Origin: Gordonia iterans
Lineage (GTDB): Bacteria; Actinomycetota; Actinomycetes; Mycobacteriales; Mycobacteriaceae
Direction: 5' to 3'
Assembly: GCF_002993285.1 (NCBI RefSeq)
Contig: NZ_CP027433.1
Span: 558,001-622,000 of the forward strand
DNA length: 64,000 nt
In this document: positions 57,368 to 64,000 of the stretch, piece after piece
Layout of the letters: every line of letters starts with the position of its first letter
Numbering within the stretch: the first letter of the stretch is position 1
Program-made: the position numbers and the translations under genes
The notes under the pieces: model-generated
The model's input: the letters and a program-made list of their open reading frames with translations, nothing else
The model's database searches: none
What the model was told of the DNA's origin: nothing

Positions 57368-58668
57368 ATGAAACTAAGTTGGGGACTTGTATCAATATCT
57401 GCGTCTACTCCGCGGCCGCGCCGCTTCCGTCGCTTCGGCGCCGCGCTGGTCGCCGCCGGGTTGGCGGGGACGGCCCTGGCCGCCACCGCCGCGCCCGCGG
57501 AGGCCGCGCGTGACTTCTATCGTCCGCCCGCGTCCTACTCGTCGGCGCCGGGCAGTGTGATCCGCACCGAGGCCGCACCGTTGCTGCTGCAGATCCGGGC
57601 CTGCCGAACCAGTGGCCCGGCACCGCCAAGCGGATGATGTACACCTCGACGCTCCAGAACGGGAAGGCCACCGCGGTCACCGGCTACGTCGTCGAACCCA
57701 CTGCGCCGTGGCGCGGCAAGGGTCCGCGGCCGACCGTCGTCATCGGTCCCGGCACCGTCGGCCAGGGCGACCAGTGCGCCGGCTCCAAGATGCTCTCGCT
57801 GCCGATGGCCGTCGATCCCGCCAAGCCCTCCATCGCCGTGAACTACGCCGGCCTGGAGATGAACCTGCTGCTGCTCAACGGAGTCCGCGTCGCCGTGACC
57901 GACTACGTCGGCATGGGCACGCCGGGAATCCACACGTACGTCAACCGGGTCGAGTCCGGCAACGCCATGCTCGACGCCGCCCGCGCCGCACTGCGCGTGA
58001 GTAATGCGCCCAAGGACGCCCCGGTGGCCTTCTCCGGCTACTCGCAGGGCGGGGGAGCCGCGGCCTCGGCCGCCGAACTCGCGCAGAGCTACGCGCCGGA
58101 CCTGAACGTCAAGGCCACCTATGCGGGCGCCCCGCCGGCCGACCTGAACAAGGTGATCGGCCAGATCGACGGCACGTTCATCGCCGGCGCCATCGGCTAC
58201 GCGATCAACGGACTCGACGCGCGCTACCCGGAACTCGGCCCGGTACTCCGAAAGGAGACCAACGCCCACGGCAAGCGGGTGCTCAAGCAGGTGTCCACCC
58301 AGTGCATCGGCGACACCGGCCTCTCCACCGGCTTCCAGCGGACCGATCAGTGGACTCGCGACGGCAAGCCGCTCTCGGCCGTGGTCAAGCGCAACCCCGC
58401 GGTCAAGGCGATGATCGACGATCAGCGGATCGGCCGCCTCAAGCCGAACGCGCCCGTGCTGATCTCCACCGGCGTGAACGACGATGTGATCCCCCACGGC
58501 CAGGTGACTCAGCTGTACCGCGACTGGCGTGCCCAGGGCGCCGACGTCAAGCTGGCGAGCGAGTTCACGCCGCCGATCTTCCCCGGACTCATCGTCAACC
58601 ACGGTCTGCCGATGCTGCTGTTCCTGCTGCCGGCGACGAACTTCATTCTCGGAGAGTTCAACCGCTGA
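57368..58668 (+). pseudogene. Secreted LIP-family lipase/esterase with a one-base frameshift
   Basis: The N-terminal part from ATG 57368 has a signal peptide (GAALVAAGLAGTALAATAAP, then AEA) and the start of the mature lipase (DFYRPPASYSSAPGSVIRTE). At 57595-57599 CAGATCCGGGCC occurs where CAGATCCCGGGCC would give QIPGLPNQWPG. Without that C the frame ends at codon 90. The rest (MMYTSTLQNGKATAVTGYVV, nucleophile FSGYSQGGGAAASAAELA, acid STGVNDDVIPHG, His in IVNHGLPMLL) is intact and open from 57634 to 58668. Decay or a sequencing error. Confidence 0.8.
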
Positions 58669-58734
58669 CGGTACTGCGCTCCACGTGAGCGCAATCTGTG
58701 CGGCGGCGGTGAGCAGTGTGGTGGACTCTCCGGT

Positions 58735-60153
58735 ATGAGTACGAGAATGTATCGGCGGGTCGCCCTCGCGGTTCTCGCCGCTGTGGTCGCAGTGACGTTG
58801 ACCGTCGGCGACCACGCCGCACCGGCGGCGGCTGAGCCCAGCGGGATCCCGGGGCTCGGACCGAAGTGGACCTCGCTGATGCACGGCGACCTGGAGTCGA
58901 CCGACAGCACCGGGTACCGCGGGCCCGGGCGTACCGCGAAGCTCGCCGCCTCGACCGTATCCGGGGGGCCGTGTGCGGCCACCTTCATCGGGCGCGCCGG
59001 CCACCCGGTGTCGTTGTGCACCAACTACGTCGCGGGCGATCCTCCCCAGTTCGCGGTTCCGGTGGTGACGCTCTTCGACAAGCGCAGCGCGACGATTCTG
59101 GCGCGGCTGCCGCTGGCCAAGGGCGGGCTCCTCGGCGGCGTGTACGGGTATCTCGACGACGACCGGGTGGTGGTGGCCGACGGCAGCGGAGCCATTCTGA
59201 AGGTGGCGCACCGTCGTACCTCGTCCGGGTGGCGGTTGTCTGTGTCCGAACGGATCGACATCTCCCGTCACGTCGGGAACGACGCCGTGACCGGACTCGC
59301 CCCCGACCGCACCGGCCGGATCTGGTGGATCACCACCGGCGGCGTCGTCGGGACCGTCACCGGCACGCGCGTCGCTTCGACGCACCTGCCGCGCGGCGAG
59401 CAGCTCGGCAACGGGCTCTCTGTCCGTCCCGGGGGCGTCTCGGTACTGACCACGCACGCTCTCTACGAGATGTGGGCAGGCGCCGATGGAGTTCCGAAGA
59501 CGTTGTGGCGCAACGTCTACGACCGCGGACCCGGGCGCAAACCGGGCCAACTCACCTGGGGGTCGGGGACCACGCCGTCGTACTTCGGTCCGGGCGGCAG
59601 CGGGTGGGTCGCGATCGTCGACAACGCGCGCGTGCCGCGGCTGCACGTCTATCGCAGCGACGACGGGTCGCCGGTCTGCTCTATCCGCGCCTTCGCCCAG
59701 CCGAACCAGGGCACCGAGAACTCGCCGATGGTCTGGGGCGACAGCATCGTCGTCCCGAGCACCTACGGATTCCAGTATCCGCCGATGGCCGAGAGCGGCG
59801 GTCCGCCGGCGCCCGGTCCGGCGCCCTTCGTCGGAGCGATGACCCGGATCGACGTCGCACCCGGCAAGTGCACTCGCGTGTGGGAGAACCGGGACCGGAT
59901 GTCGACGCTGCCGCGACTCTCCACCGCGGACGGGCTGATCCATGCGCTCGGATACGGTCCGTACACACCGGGAGTGCAGCAGCTCGGGCCGGTGAACTAC
60001 GTGGCGACCGACTTCCGGACGGGACGGCGCGTGGTGACCCGCCAGGTGGGATTCGCGCCGTTCGACGAGCCGCTGCAACTGACCGGGATGATCGCACCGG
60101 ACGGTTCGCTCTGGCAGGGAACCTTCGCCCGAATGCTTAGAATCGCGCCATGA
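58735..60153 (+). CDS. Secreted protein, probable beta-propeller
   Basis: 472 residues from ATG 58735. Signal peptide VALAVLAAVVAVTLTVGDHA, with AAPAAAEPS cleavage near residue 34. Repeating blade-like stretches (FDKRSATILARLPLAKGGLL, IWWITTGGVVGTVTGTRVAS, LYEMWAGADGVPKTLWRNVY, VYRSDDGSPVCSIRAFAQ) suggest a beta-propeller. Four Cys could form disulfides. Function unknown; not an obvious enzyme. It overlaps the next gene by 4 bp (ATGA). Confidence 0.7.
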   Translation: MSTRMYRRVALAVLAAVVAVTLTVGDHAAPAAAEPSGIPGLGPKWTSLMHGDLESTDSTGYRGPGRTAKLAASTVSGGPCAATFIGRAGHPVSLCTNYVAGDPPQFAVPVVTLFDKRSATILARLPLAKGGLLGGVYGYLDDDRVVVADGSGAILKVAHRRTSSGWRLSVSERIDISRHVGNDAVTGLAPDRTGRIWWITTGGVVGTVTGTRVASTHLPRGEQLGNGLSVRPGGVSVLTTHALYEMWAGADGVPKTLWRNVYDRGPGRKPGQLTWGSGTTPSYFGPGGSGWVAIVDNARVPRLHVYRSDDGSPVCSIRAFAQPNQGTENSPMVWGDSIVVPSTYGFQYPPMAESGGPPAPGPAPFVGAMTRIDVAPGKCTRVWENRDRMSTLPRLSTADGLIHALGYGPYTPGVQQLGPVNYVATDFRTGRRVVTRQVGFAPFDEPLQLTGMIAPDGSLWQGTFARMLRIAP

Positions 60154-60818
60154 CCTATCCGGGCACGTGGGGCGACCCCGACGACTCCGAGCACATTCCG
60201 ACGCAGGCTGAACTCGATGCGGAGGATCTGGCGGAGTTGGAGCGGTCGTCGCGCGATGCCGACCTCGCCGCACGGTACCCGCGCCGCCCCGAAGACCCCG
60301 GCCCTCCGCCGACGGCGTTGACCCGGGATGCGCTGATCTGCTGGTATGTCGCGGCGCTCGCGGCCCTGGCGTGCATCGTCTACGGCTTCGCCACCCTCGG
60401 CGCCGCCGTCGATCGGCTGGCCGATCGGCTCGAACCGCAGATGGCCGAAGTCCACCAGATCGACGGGACCCGGACCGCCGAATCGATGGCGGCCTTCTGG
60501 CCGCCGGCACTGATCGCCGGCTGGCTGGTCGCGATCGCGATCACCTACCCGCTGCTGGTCGCGATCGGCCGGCATCACAGCCGCAACGTCCGCAGCATCT
60601 ACGCGGCCGTCTGCATCCTGACCGTCATGTTCGTGCCGCTGATCTCCGACCTGCTGTTCGACTACCCGGAGGTGCCCTCGGTATTCCGAGTCGCGGCCTG
60701 GGTCTCGGTGGCCGGCCTGCTGCTGTCTGTCTTGATGACGTTCCGGGGCAGCGTCGGCGGGTGGCTGCCGGCGTCGACTCGACTCAAGCCTTCCAAAGTC
60801 TTCCGCAATCCGCGGTGA
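60150..60818 (+). CDS. Membrane protein of unknown function
   Basis: 222 residues from ATG 60150, overlapping the preceding stop. The acidic N-terminus (DSEHIPTQAELDAEDLAELE) is followed by about four hydrophobic segments: ALICWYVAALAALACIVYGF, AALIAGWLVAIAITYPLLVA-like residues, IYAAVCILTVMFVPLISDLL and AAWVSVAGLLLSVLMTF. Translation is coupled to the secreted protein, so a shared role is likely but unknown. Confidence 0.72.
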   Translation: MTYPGTWGDPDDSEHIPTQAELDAEDLAELERSSRDADLAARYPRRPEDPGPPPTALTRDALICWYVAALAALACIVYGFATLGAAVDRLADRLEPQMAEVHQIDGTRTAESMAAFWPPALIAGWLVAIAITYPLLVAIGRHHSRNVRSIYAAVCILTVMFVPLISDLLFDYPEVPSVFRVAAWVSVAGLLLSVLMTFRGSVGGWLPASTRLKPSKVFRNPR

Positions 60819-60868
60819 TCGTGCGTACGTTGGGAGTCGGAACCCGATCCGAGTGAGAGGAATACCCG

Positions 60869-61300
60869 ATGACTGTGAATCCCGTGTACCGAGTGTGGTC
60901 GACGTCGACCGGCGGCGGCCGCGACGGCGAAGTGGTGTCCGAGTCCGGCCGCATCGACCTGGAGTTGCGCCCGCCGGTGGAGATGGGCGGCACCGGCGAC
61001 GGCGCCAATCCCGAGGAACTGTTCTCGGCCGGCTACGCCGCGTGTTTCAACGGAGCCCTCCATCATGTGGCGAAGTCCGCCGGTGTGGATCTGCCCCCGG
61101 GCACCAAGGTGACGATCACCGTGGGCATCGGTTCCGACGACGCCGACGGCGGATTCGGGCTGACCGCCGACATTCACACCGAGATCCCCGGAGTCGATGC
61201 GGCGCTGGCGAAAGACCTGACGGACAAGGCGCACGCGTTCTGCCCGTACTCGAAGGCGACCCGGGGCAACATCGCGCACAACGTCACCTCCAGCGTCTGA
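60869..61300 (+). CDS. ohr: Organic hydroperoxide resistance protein (Ohr/OsmC)
   Basis: 143 residues from ATG 60869; the GTGAGAGG ribosome site is 7-14 bp upstream. Ohr-type peroxidase: the two redox Cys are in FSAGYAACFNGALHHVA (about residue 60) and DKAHAFCPYSKATRGN near the end. Reduces organic peroxides with lipoyl-type donors. No ohrR regulator is visible beside it. Confidence 0.93.
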   Translation: MTVNPVYRVWSTSTGGGRDGEVVSESGRIDLELRPPVEMGGTGDGANPEELFSAGYAACFNGALHHVAKSAGVDLPPGTKVTITVGIGSDDADGGFGLTADIHTEIPGVDAALAKDLTDKAHAFCPYSKATRGNIAHNVTSSV

Positions 61301-61372
61301 GAACACGTGCCTCCGGCGGAGATTCGCGTCGTGCGGCCGCCTTCGGGCGGCCGCGCGGTAGCGTGAGGACTC

Positions 61373-61843
61373 GTGAACAACTGGGCTAATCTCGCCGGAC
61401 TGGGACTGCTCGCCGCGGCGCTCGCGACCGTCGCCTACGTGCGCTATCGACAGCGCGAATGGGCGTCGCTGCTGCGCGAAGTGGAGTTGGCCCGCGGTCT
61501 GCGGGACCTCGCGGACGGCGATGCGGTGAAGCTCGCCTGCGTCGACGAGTTCGAGGTCACCGTCTACCAGCGGCTCTTCTACGAGTCGGCGGTGGGTCCG
61601 CGCCTGCGGAGTGCGGCGTGGGCACTGATGGCGACGCTGTTCGCGGCGGTCGCCGCGCTGCTGTTCGACGGCGTCGACGGCGTGGCCGCCGACGTGTTCT
61701 GGATCGTCTCGCTGATCGTCGCGTTCCTGTTCGGGATGGCGGTGCTGGTCTATCTGGTGCTGGCGGTGTATTCCGCGGCCACCACTCCTCGGGTGTCGTT
61801 CGCCGCCTCGTATGCCGCGGCGGACGCCGACGACGAGGACTGA
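61373..61843 (+). CDS. Small membrane protein of unknown function
   Basis: 156 residues from GTG 61373. One N-terminal segment (LGLLAAALATVAYVRY) and two further ones (WALMATLFAAVAALLF and WIVSLIVAFLFGMAVLVYLV). The middle region DAVKLACVDEFEVTVYQRLF is hydrophilic. The C-terminus is acidic (AAADADDED). No recognised domain. Followed 36 bp later by the DUF2252 gene. Confidence 0.65.
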   Translation: MNNWANLAGLGLLAAALATVAYVRYRQREWASLLREVELARGLRDLADGDAVKLACVDEFEVTVYQRLFYESAVGPRLRSAAWALMATLFAAVAALLFDGVDGVAADVFWIVSLIVAFLFGMAVLVYLVLAVYSAATTPRVSFAASYAAADADDED

Positions 61844-61879
61844 CATGCGCGACTTCTCCTACCGATATCGGGACGCGCC

Positions 61880-63307
61880 ATGACCCTCGCCGCCACCGAC
61901 CTCGGCGAGGGACCGGTCCTGACCGGACGCCGCGACCCCGTGGCGATCCTTCGCACCCAGGACGCCACGCGGCTGCGAGACCTGGTGCCGGTCCGGCATG
62001 CGCGGATGGCGGCGACGCCGTTCACCTTCTATCGCGGGGCCGCGGCGGTGATGGCCGCGGATCTGGCGTCGACGCCGAACTCGGGCATCACAACCCAGCT
62101 GTGCGGTGACGCGCACCTGAGCAACTTCGGGCTGTTCCTCTCGCCGGAGCGCCGGATGGTGTTCGACCTCAACGACTTCGACGAGACGCACCCCGGGCCG
62201 TTCGAGTGGGACGTCAAACGCCTCGCGGCGAGTATGGCAGTGGCGGCGCAGGGCAACGGCGGCACGGATAAGGAGGCCCACCGGGCCGCTCGCCGAGCCG
62301 CTCGCGCTTACCGCCGGGCGATGAGTTCCGCCGCCGAACGCGGCGCCCTCCAGTGCTGGTACGACAACGTCGACCCCGATCGGGTGAAGCGGGAGATCGG
62401 CGATCGATTGGACACCGCGGCGAACAAGAACCTGAAGAAGACGCTCGCCAAGGCGTACCACCGCAACAGCGAGCAGGCCCTGTCCAAGCTGTGCGTGGTG
62501 GACGAGACCGGGGTGCGCATCAAGAGCGATCCGCCGCTGCTGATCCCGGCGGCGGACGTGTTGACCCAGATCTCGCCGAATCAGTTGCGCGAGCAGTTCC
62601 TCGGACGGATCGCGGCGTACCGGGAGACGTTGCCGCTGCACCTGCACGATCTGATCGACCAGTACGAGTTCGTCGAGGCCGCCCGGAAGGTGGTCGGCGT
62701 GGGCAGTGTCGGCACGCGCTGCTGGATCGCCCTCTTCGCGGGCAGGCTCAACCGGGATCCGCTCTTCCTGCAGTTGAAGGAGGCGCAGCAGTCGGTGCTG
62801 GCGCCCTACGTCGACGCGCCGGAGTTCAGCAACCAGGGCGAGCGAGTCGTGGTGGGCCAGCGCCTGTTGCAGGCGTCGAGCGACGTTCTGCTCGGCTGGT
62901 TCCGGAGCCTCGGATTCGCCAGCCGACCCGACGGAACCGCGGAGTCGGTCTCGGGCCTCTGCGACTTCTACGTGCGGCAGCTCCGCGACGGCAAGGGCTC
63001 TGCGGTGATCGAGGACATGCCGGTCGACCGGCTCACCCTGTACGGCGAGCTGTGCGGCGCGGTGTTGGGGCAGGCTCATGCGCGCACGTCGGCGCGCGGC
63101 GAGATCGCCGACTACGTCGGGGGACTCGGCAAGAAGTTCGACGGGGCAGTTGCGGATTGGGCGCTGGGCTACACCCAGGTCAATCGGGCCGATCATGCGC
63201 GCCTGGTCGACGCCATCACCACCGGCGAGATCGACTCGGCCCGGCTCGACGACACGGGCCTCCGAACCGTTCAGGACCGGAAGGGTCCGCTCGCGGTCGG
63301 CCCCTGA
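61880..63307 (+). CDS. DUF2252 protein (kinase-like fold)
   Basis: 475 residues from ATG 61880. Characteristic stretches are FTFYRGAAAVMAADLASTPN, CGDAHLSNFGLFLSPERRMV, then FDLNDFDETHPGPFEWDVKR. HxD...DF.D resembles the catalytic and metal-binding parts of protein-kinase-like aminoglycoside phosphotransferases. Function unknown. It lies 55 bp before tRNA-Pro. Confidence 0.85.
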   Translation: MTLAATDLGEGPVLTGRRDPVAILRTQDATRLRDLVPVRHARMAATPFTFYRGAAAVMAADLASTPNSGITTQLCGDAHLSNFGLFLSPERRMVFDLNDFDETHPGPFEWDVKRLAASMAVAAQGNGGTDKEAHRAARRAARAYRRAMSSAAERGALQCWYDNVDPDRVKREIGDRLDTAANKNLKKTLAKAYHRNSEQALSKLCVVDETGVRIKSDPPLLIPAADVLTQISPNQLREQFLGRIAAYRETLPLHLHDLIDQYEFVEAARKVVGVGSVGTRCWIALFAGRLNRDPLFLQLKEAQQSVLAPYVDAPEFSNQGERVVVGQRLLQASSDVLLGWFRSLGFASRPDGTAESVSGLCDFYVRQLRDGKGSAVIEDMPVDRLTLYGELCGAVLGQAHARTSARGEIADYVGGLGKKFDGAVADWALGYTQVNRADHARLVDAITTGEIDSARLDDTGLRTVQDRKGPLAVGP

Positions 63308-63361
63308 GCAGCCGATTTCAGTTGAGCGTGCCGGATGTTGTAATCTCGTTGAGGTTGTACA

Positions 63362-63435
<74 letters not shown>

Positions 63436-63490
63436 CAGGTCAGATGAGCTTGCGAATCTGACAGTGAATTCTGCTGGTTGAGAAGCAGTA

Positions 63491-63526
63491 GAGGCCCTGG
63501 CCTGCGGAAACGCGGGTCAGGGCCTC
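63491..63526 (+). terminator. Hairpin terminator after tRNA-Pro
   Basis: GAGGCCCTG (63491-63499) pairs with CAGGGCCTC (63518-63526), with further pairing toward a GCGGAAACGC loop. CTCGTTTCG follows, so the T-run is short. On the minus strand it could also serve the region downstream of the converging hydratase gene. Confidence 0.65.
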
Positions 63527-63576
63527 CTCGTTTCGCCGTTCTTCCGCGCGGGTCGCGCCGGAATCCGCACTGCCTC

Positions 63577-64000
63577 TCAGGGGAGGCCGTCGAAGCTGCC
63601 GTGGCGCCCTGCGCCGGCAACGAACCGGGCGGCACCGGAGAGCGTGTCTGCACGCAGGGATACCGAGCCGTGGACGTGTTCGTTCCTCATCGCCTCGTCC
63701 TCGGTGAGTCCTTGTTGCTCGAGCAGCGACAGACGATCGTGGCGCAGGCAGGTCTGCGGAAAGCGGGCCAGTTCCCGGCCGAGCTCGACGGCGTGAGCGA
63801 GCGCTCCGCCCGGAGGCGTCACGCGATTGATCAGCCCCATTGTCAGTGCCTCGTCGGCGTGCACTGCGCGGCCGGTCAGGATCAGGTCCGTCGCGTGGCC
63901 CATCCCGATCAGGCGCGGAAGCCGAACGGTTCCGCCGTCGATCAGCGGCACTCCCCAGCGCCGGCAGAAGACGCCGAGTACGGCGTCCTCGTCGGCGACC
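63577..64000 (-). CDS. Enoyl-CoA hydratase/isomerase family protein, 5' end beyond window
   Basis: The last 140 residues of a crotonase-family protein; the start lies outside. Visible parts are VFCRRWGVPLIDGGTVRLPR, then LIGMGHATDLILTGRAVHAD, then EALTMGLINRVTPPGGALAH, a typical crotonase C-terminal half, and a helical tail (RFPQTCLRHDRLSLLEQQGL). The oxyanion-hole and N-terminal sections are not in view. Role probably beta-oxidation or related CoA chemistry. Confidence 0.87.
   Translation of the reverse strand, partial: VADEDAVLGVFCRRWGVPLIDGGTVRLPRLIGMGHATDLILTGRAVHADEALTMGLINRVTPPGGALAHAVELGRELARFPQTCLRHDRLSLLEQQGLTEDEAMRNEHVHGSVSLRADTLSGAARFVAGAGRHGSFDGLP

Overview
This is a high-GC window from a mycolic-acid actinobacterium (order Mycobacteriales). 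The gene content and the abundance of TTCGACTC/GAGCTTGTCGAA dispersed repeats suggest Gordonia or a close relative; the genus is an inference. The backbone follows a Mycobacterium tuberculosis neighbourhood recalled from memory (tyrA, tadA partner, tadA; ligC and primC; ffs, Rv3722c-type aminotransferase, dnaX, CFA-type methyltransferase and FAD oxidase, SRPBCC protein, ybaB, recR, gatD-murT, leuA, ask-asd), broken by lineage-specific insertions.

Layout. 1-2.3 kb: tyrA (partial), the tadA pair, a small 20-residue-repeat protein, tRNA-Ser(CGA). 2.4-8 kb: peptidoglycan genes ddl and murF facing each other, a 164-bp tandem repeat array that copies the end of a small lipoprotein gene, then tgt and gluQ (queuosine tRNA modification). 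8-16.6 kb: gnd, ligC-primC, two AraC-type regulators, a VOC protein, an HtaA-like haem protein behind a possible IdeR box, and an AI-2E-family permease. 16.6-22.8 kb: a mosaic island ending at tRNA-Ser(GGA). It holds an antirepressor fragment, a frameshifted XRE repressor, an overlapping three-gene operon (HTH protein, GIY-YIG/DUF4357 nuclease, membrane protein), three DUF2510 proteins of which one is broken, and a dead IS3 element carrying a piece of an IS110 transposase. Three successive copies of the tRNA 3' end plus hairpin mark its tRNA side. 23-39.7 kb: the syntenic core (ffs, aminotransferase, GT87, a DUF222/HNH gene, dnaX, lipid methyltransferase and oxidase, RluA, YbaB, RecR, GatD-MurT). 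39.7-49.2 kb: an accessory transport and regulation block (hydrolase, ROK regulator, sugar porter, BCCT, FUSC-like protein, serine hydrolase, AraC). 49.3-64 kb: leuA with a leucine leader peptide, exporters, ask (with internal beta start)-asd, a frameshifted secreted lipase, secreted and membrane proteins, Ohr, DUF2252, tRNA-Pro(CGG) and a partial enoyl-CoA hydratase.

Functional threads are cell-wall precursor synthesis and amidation (ddl, murF, gatD-murT, plus ask-asd for diaminopimelate), DNA repair and replication (ligC-primC, recR, dnaX) and tRNA wobble modification (tadA, tgt, gluQ). The most promising undescribed system is the HTH, GIY-YIG and membrane operon at 17.3-19.6 kb, a candidate mobile-element defence or competition cassette. 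The dispersed repeats are also notable because they have been absorbed in frame into dnaX, murT, an RluA-type gene and a lipoprotein gene.
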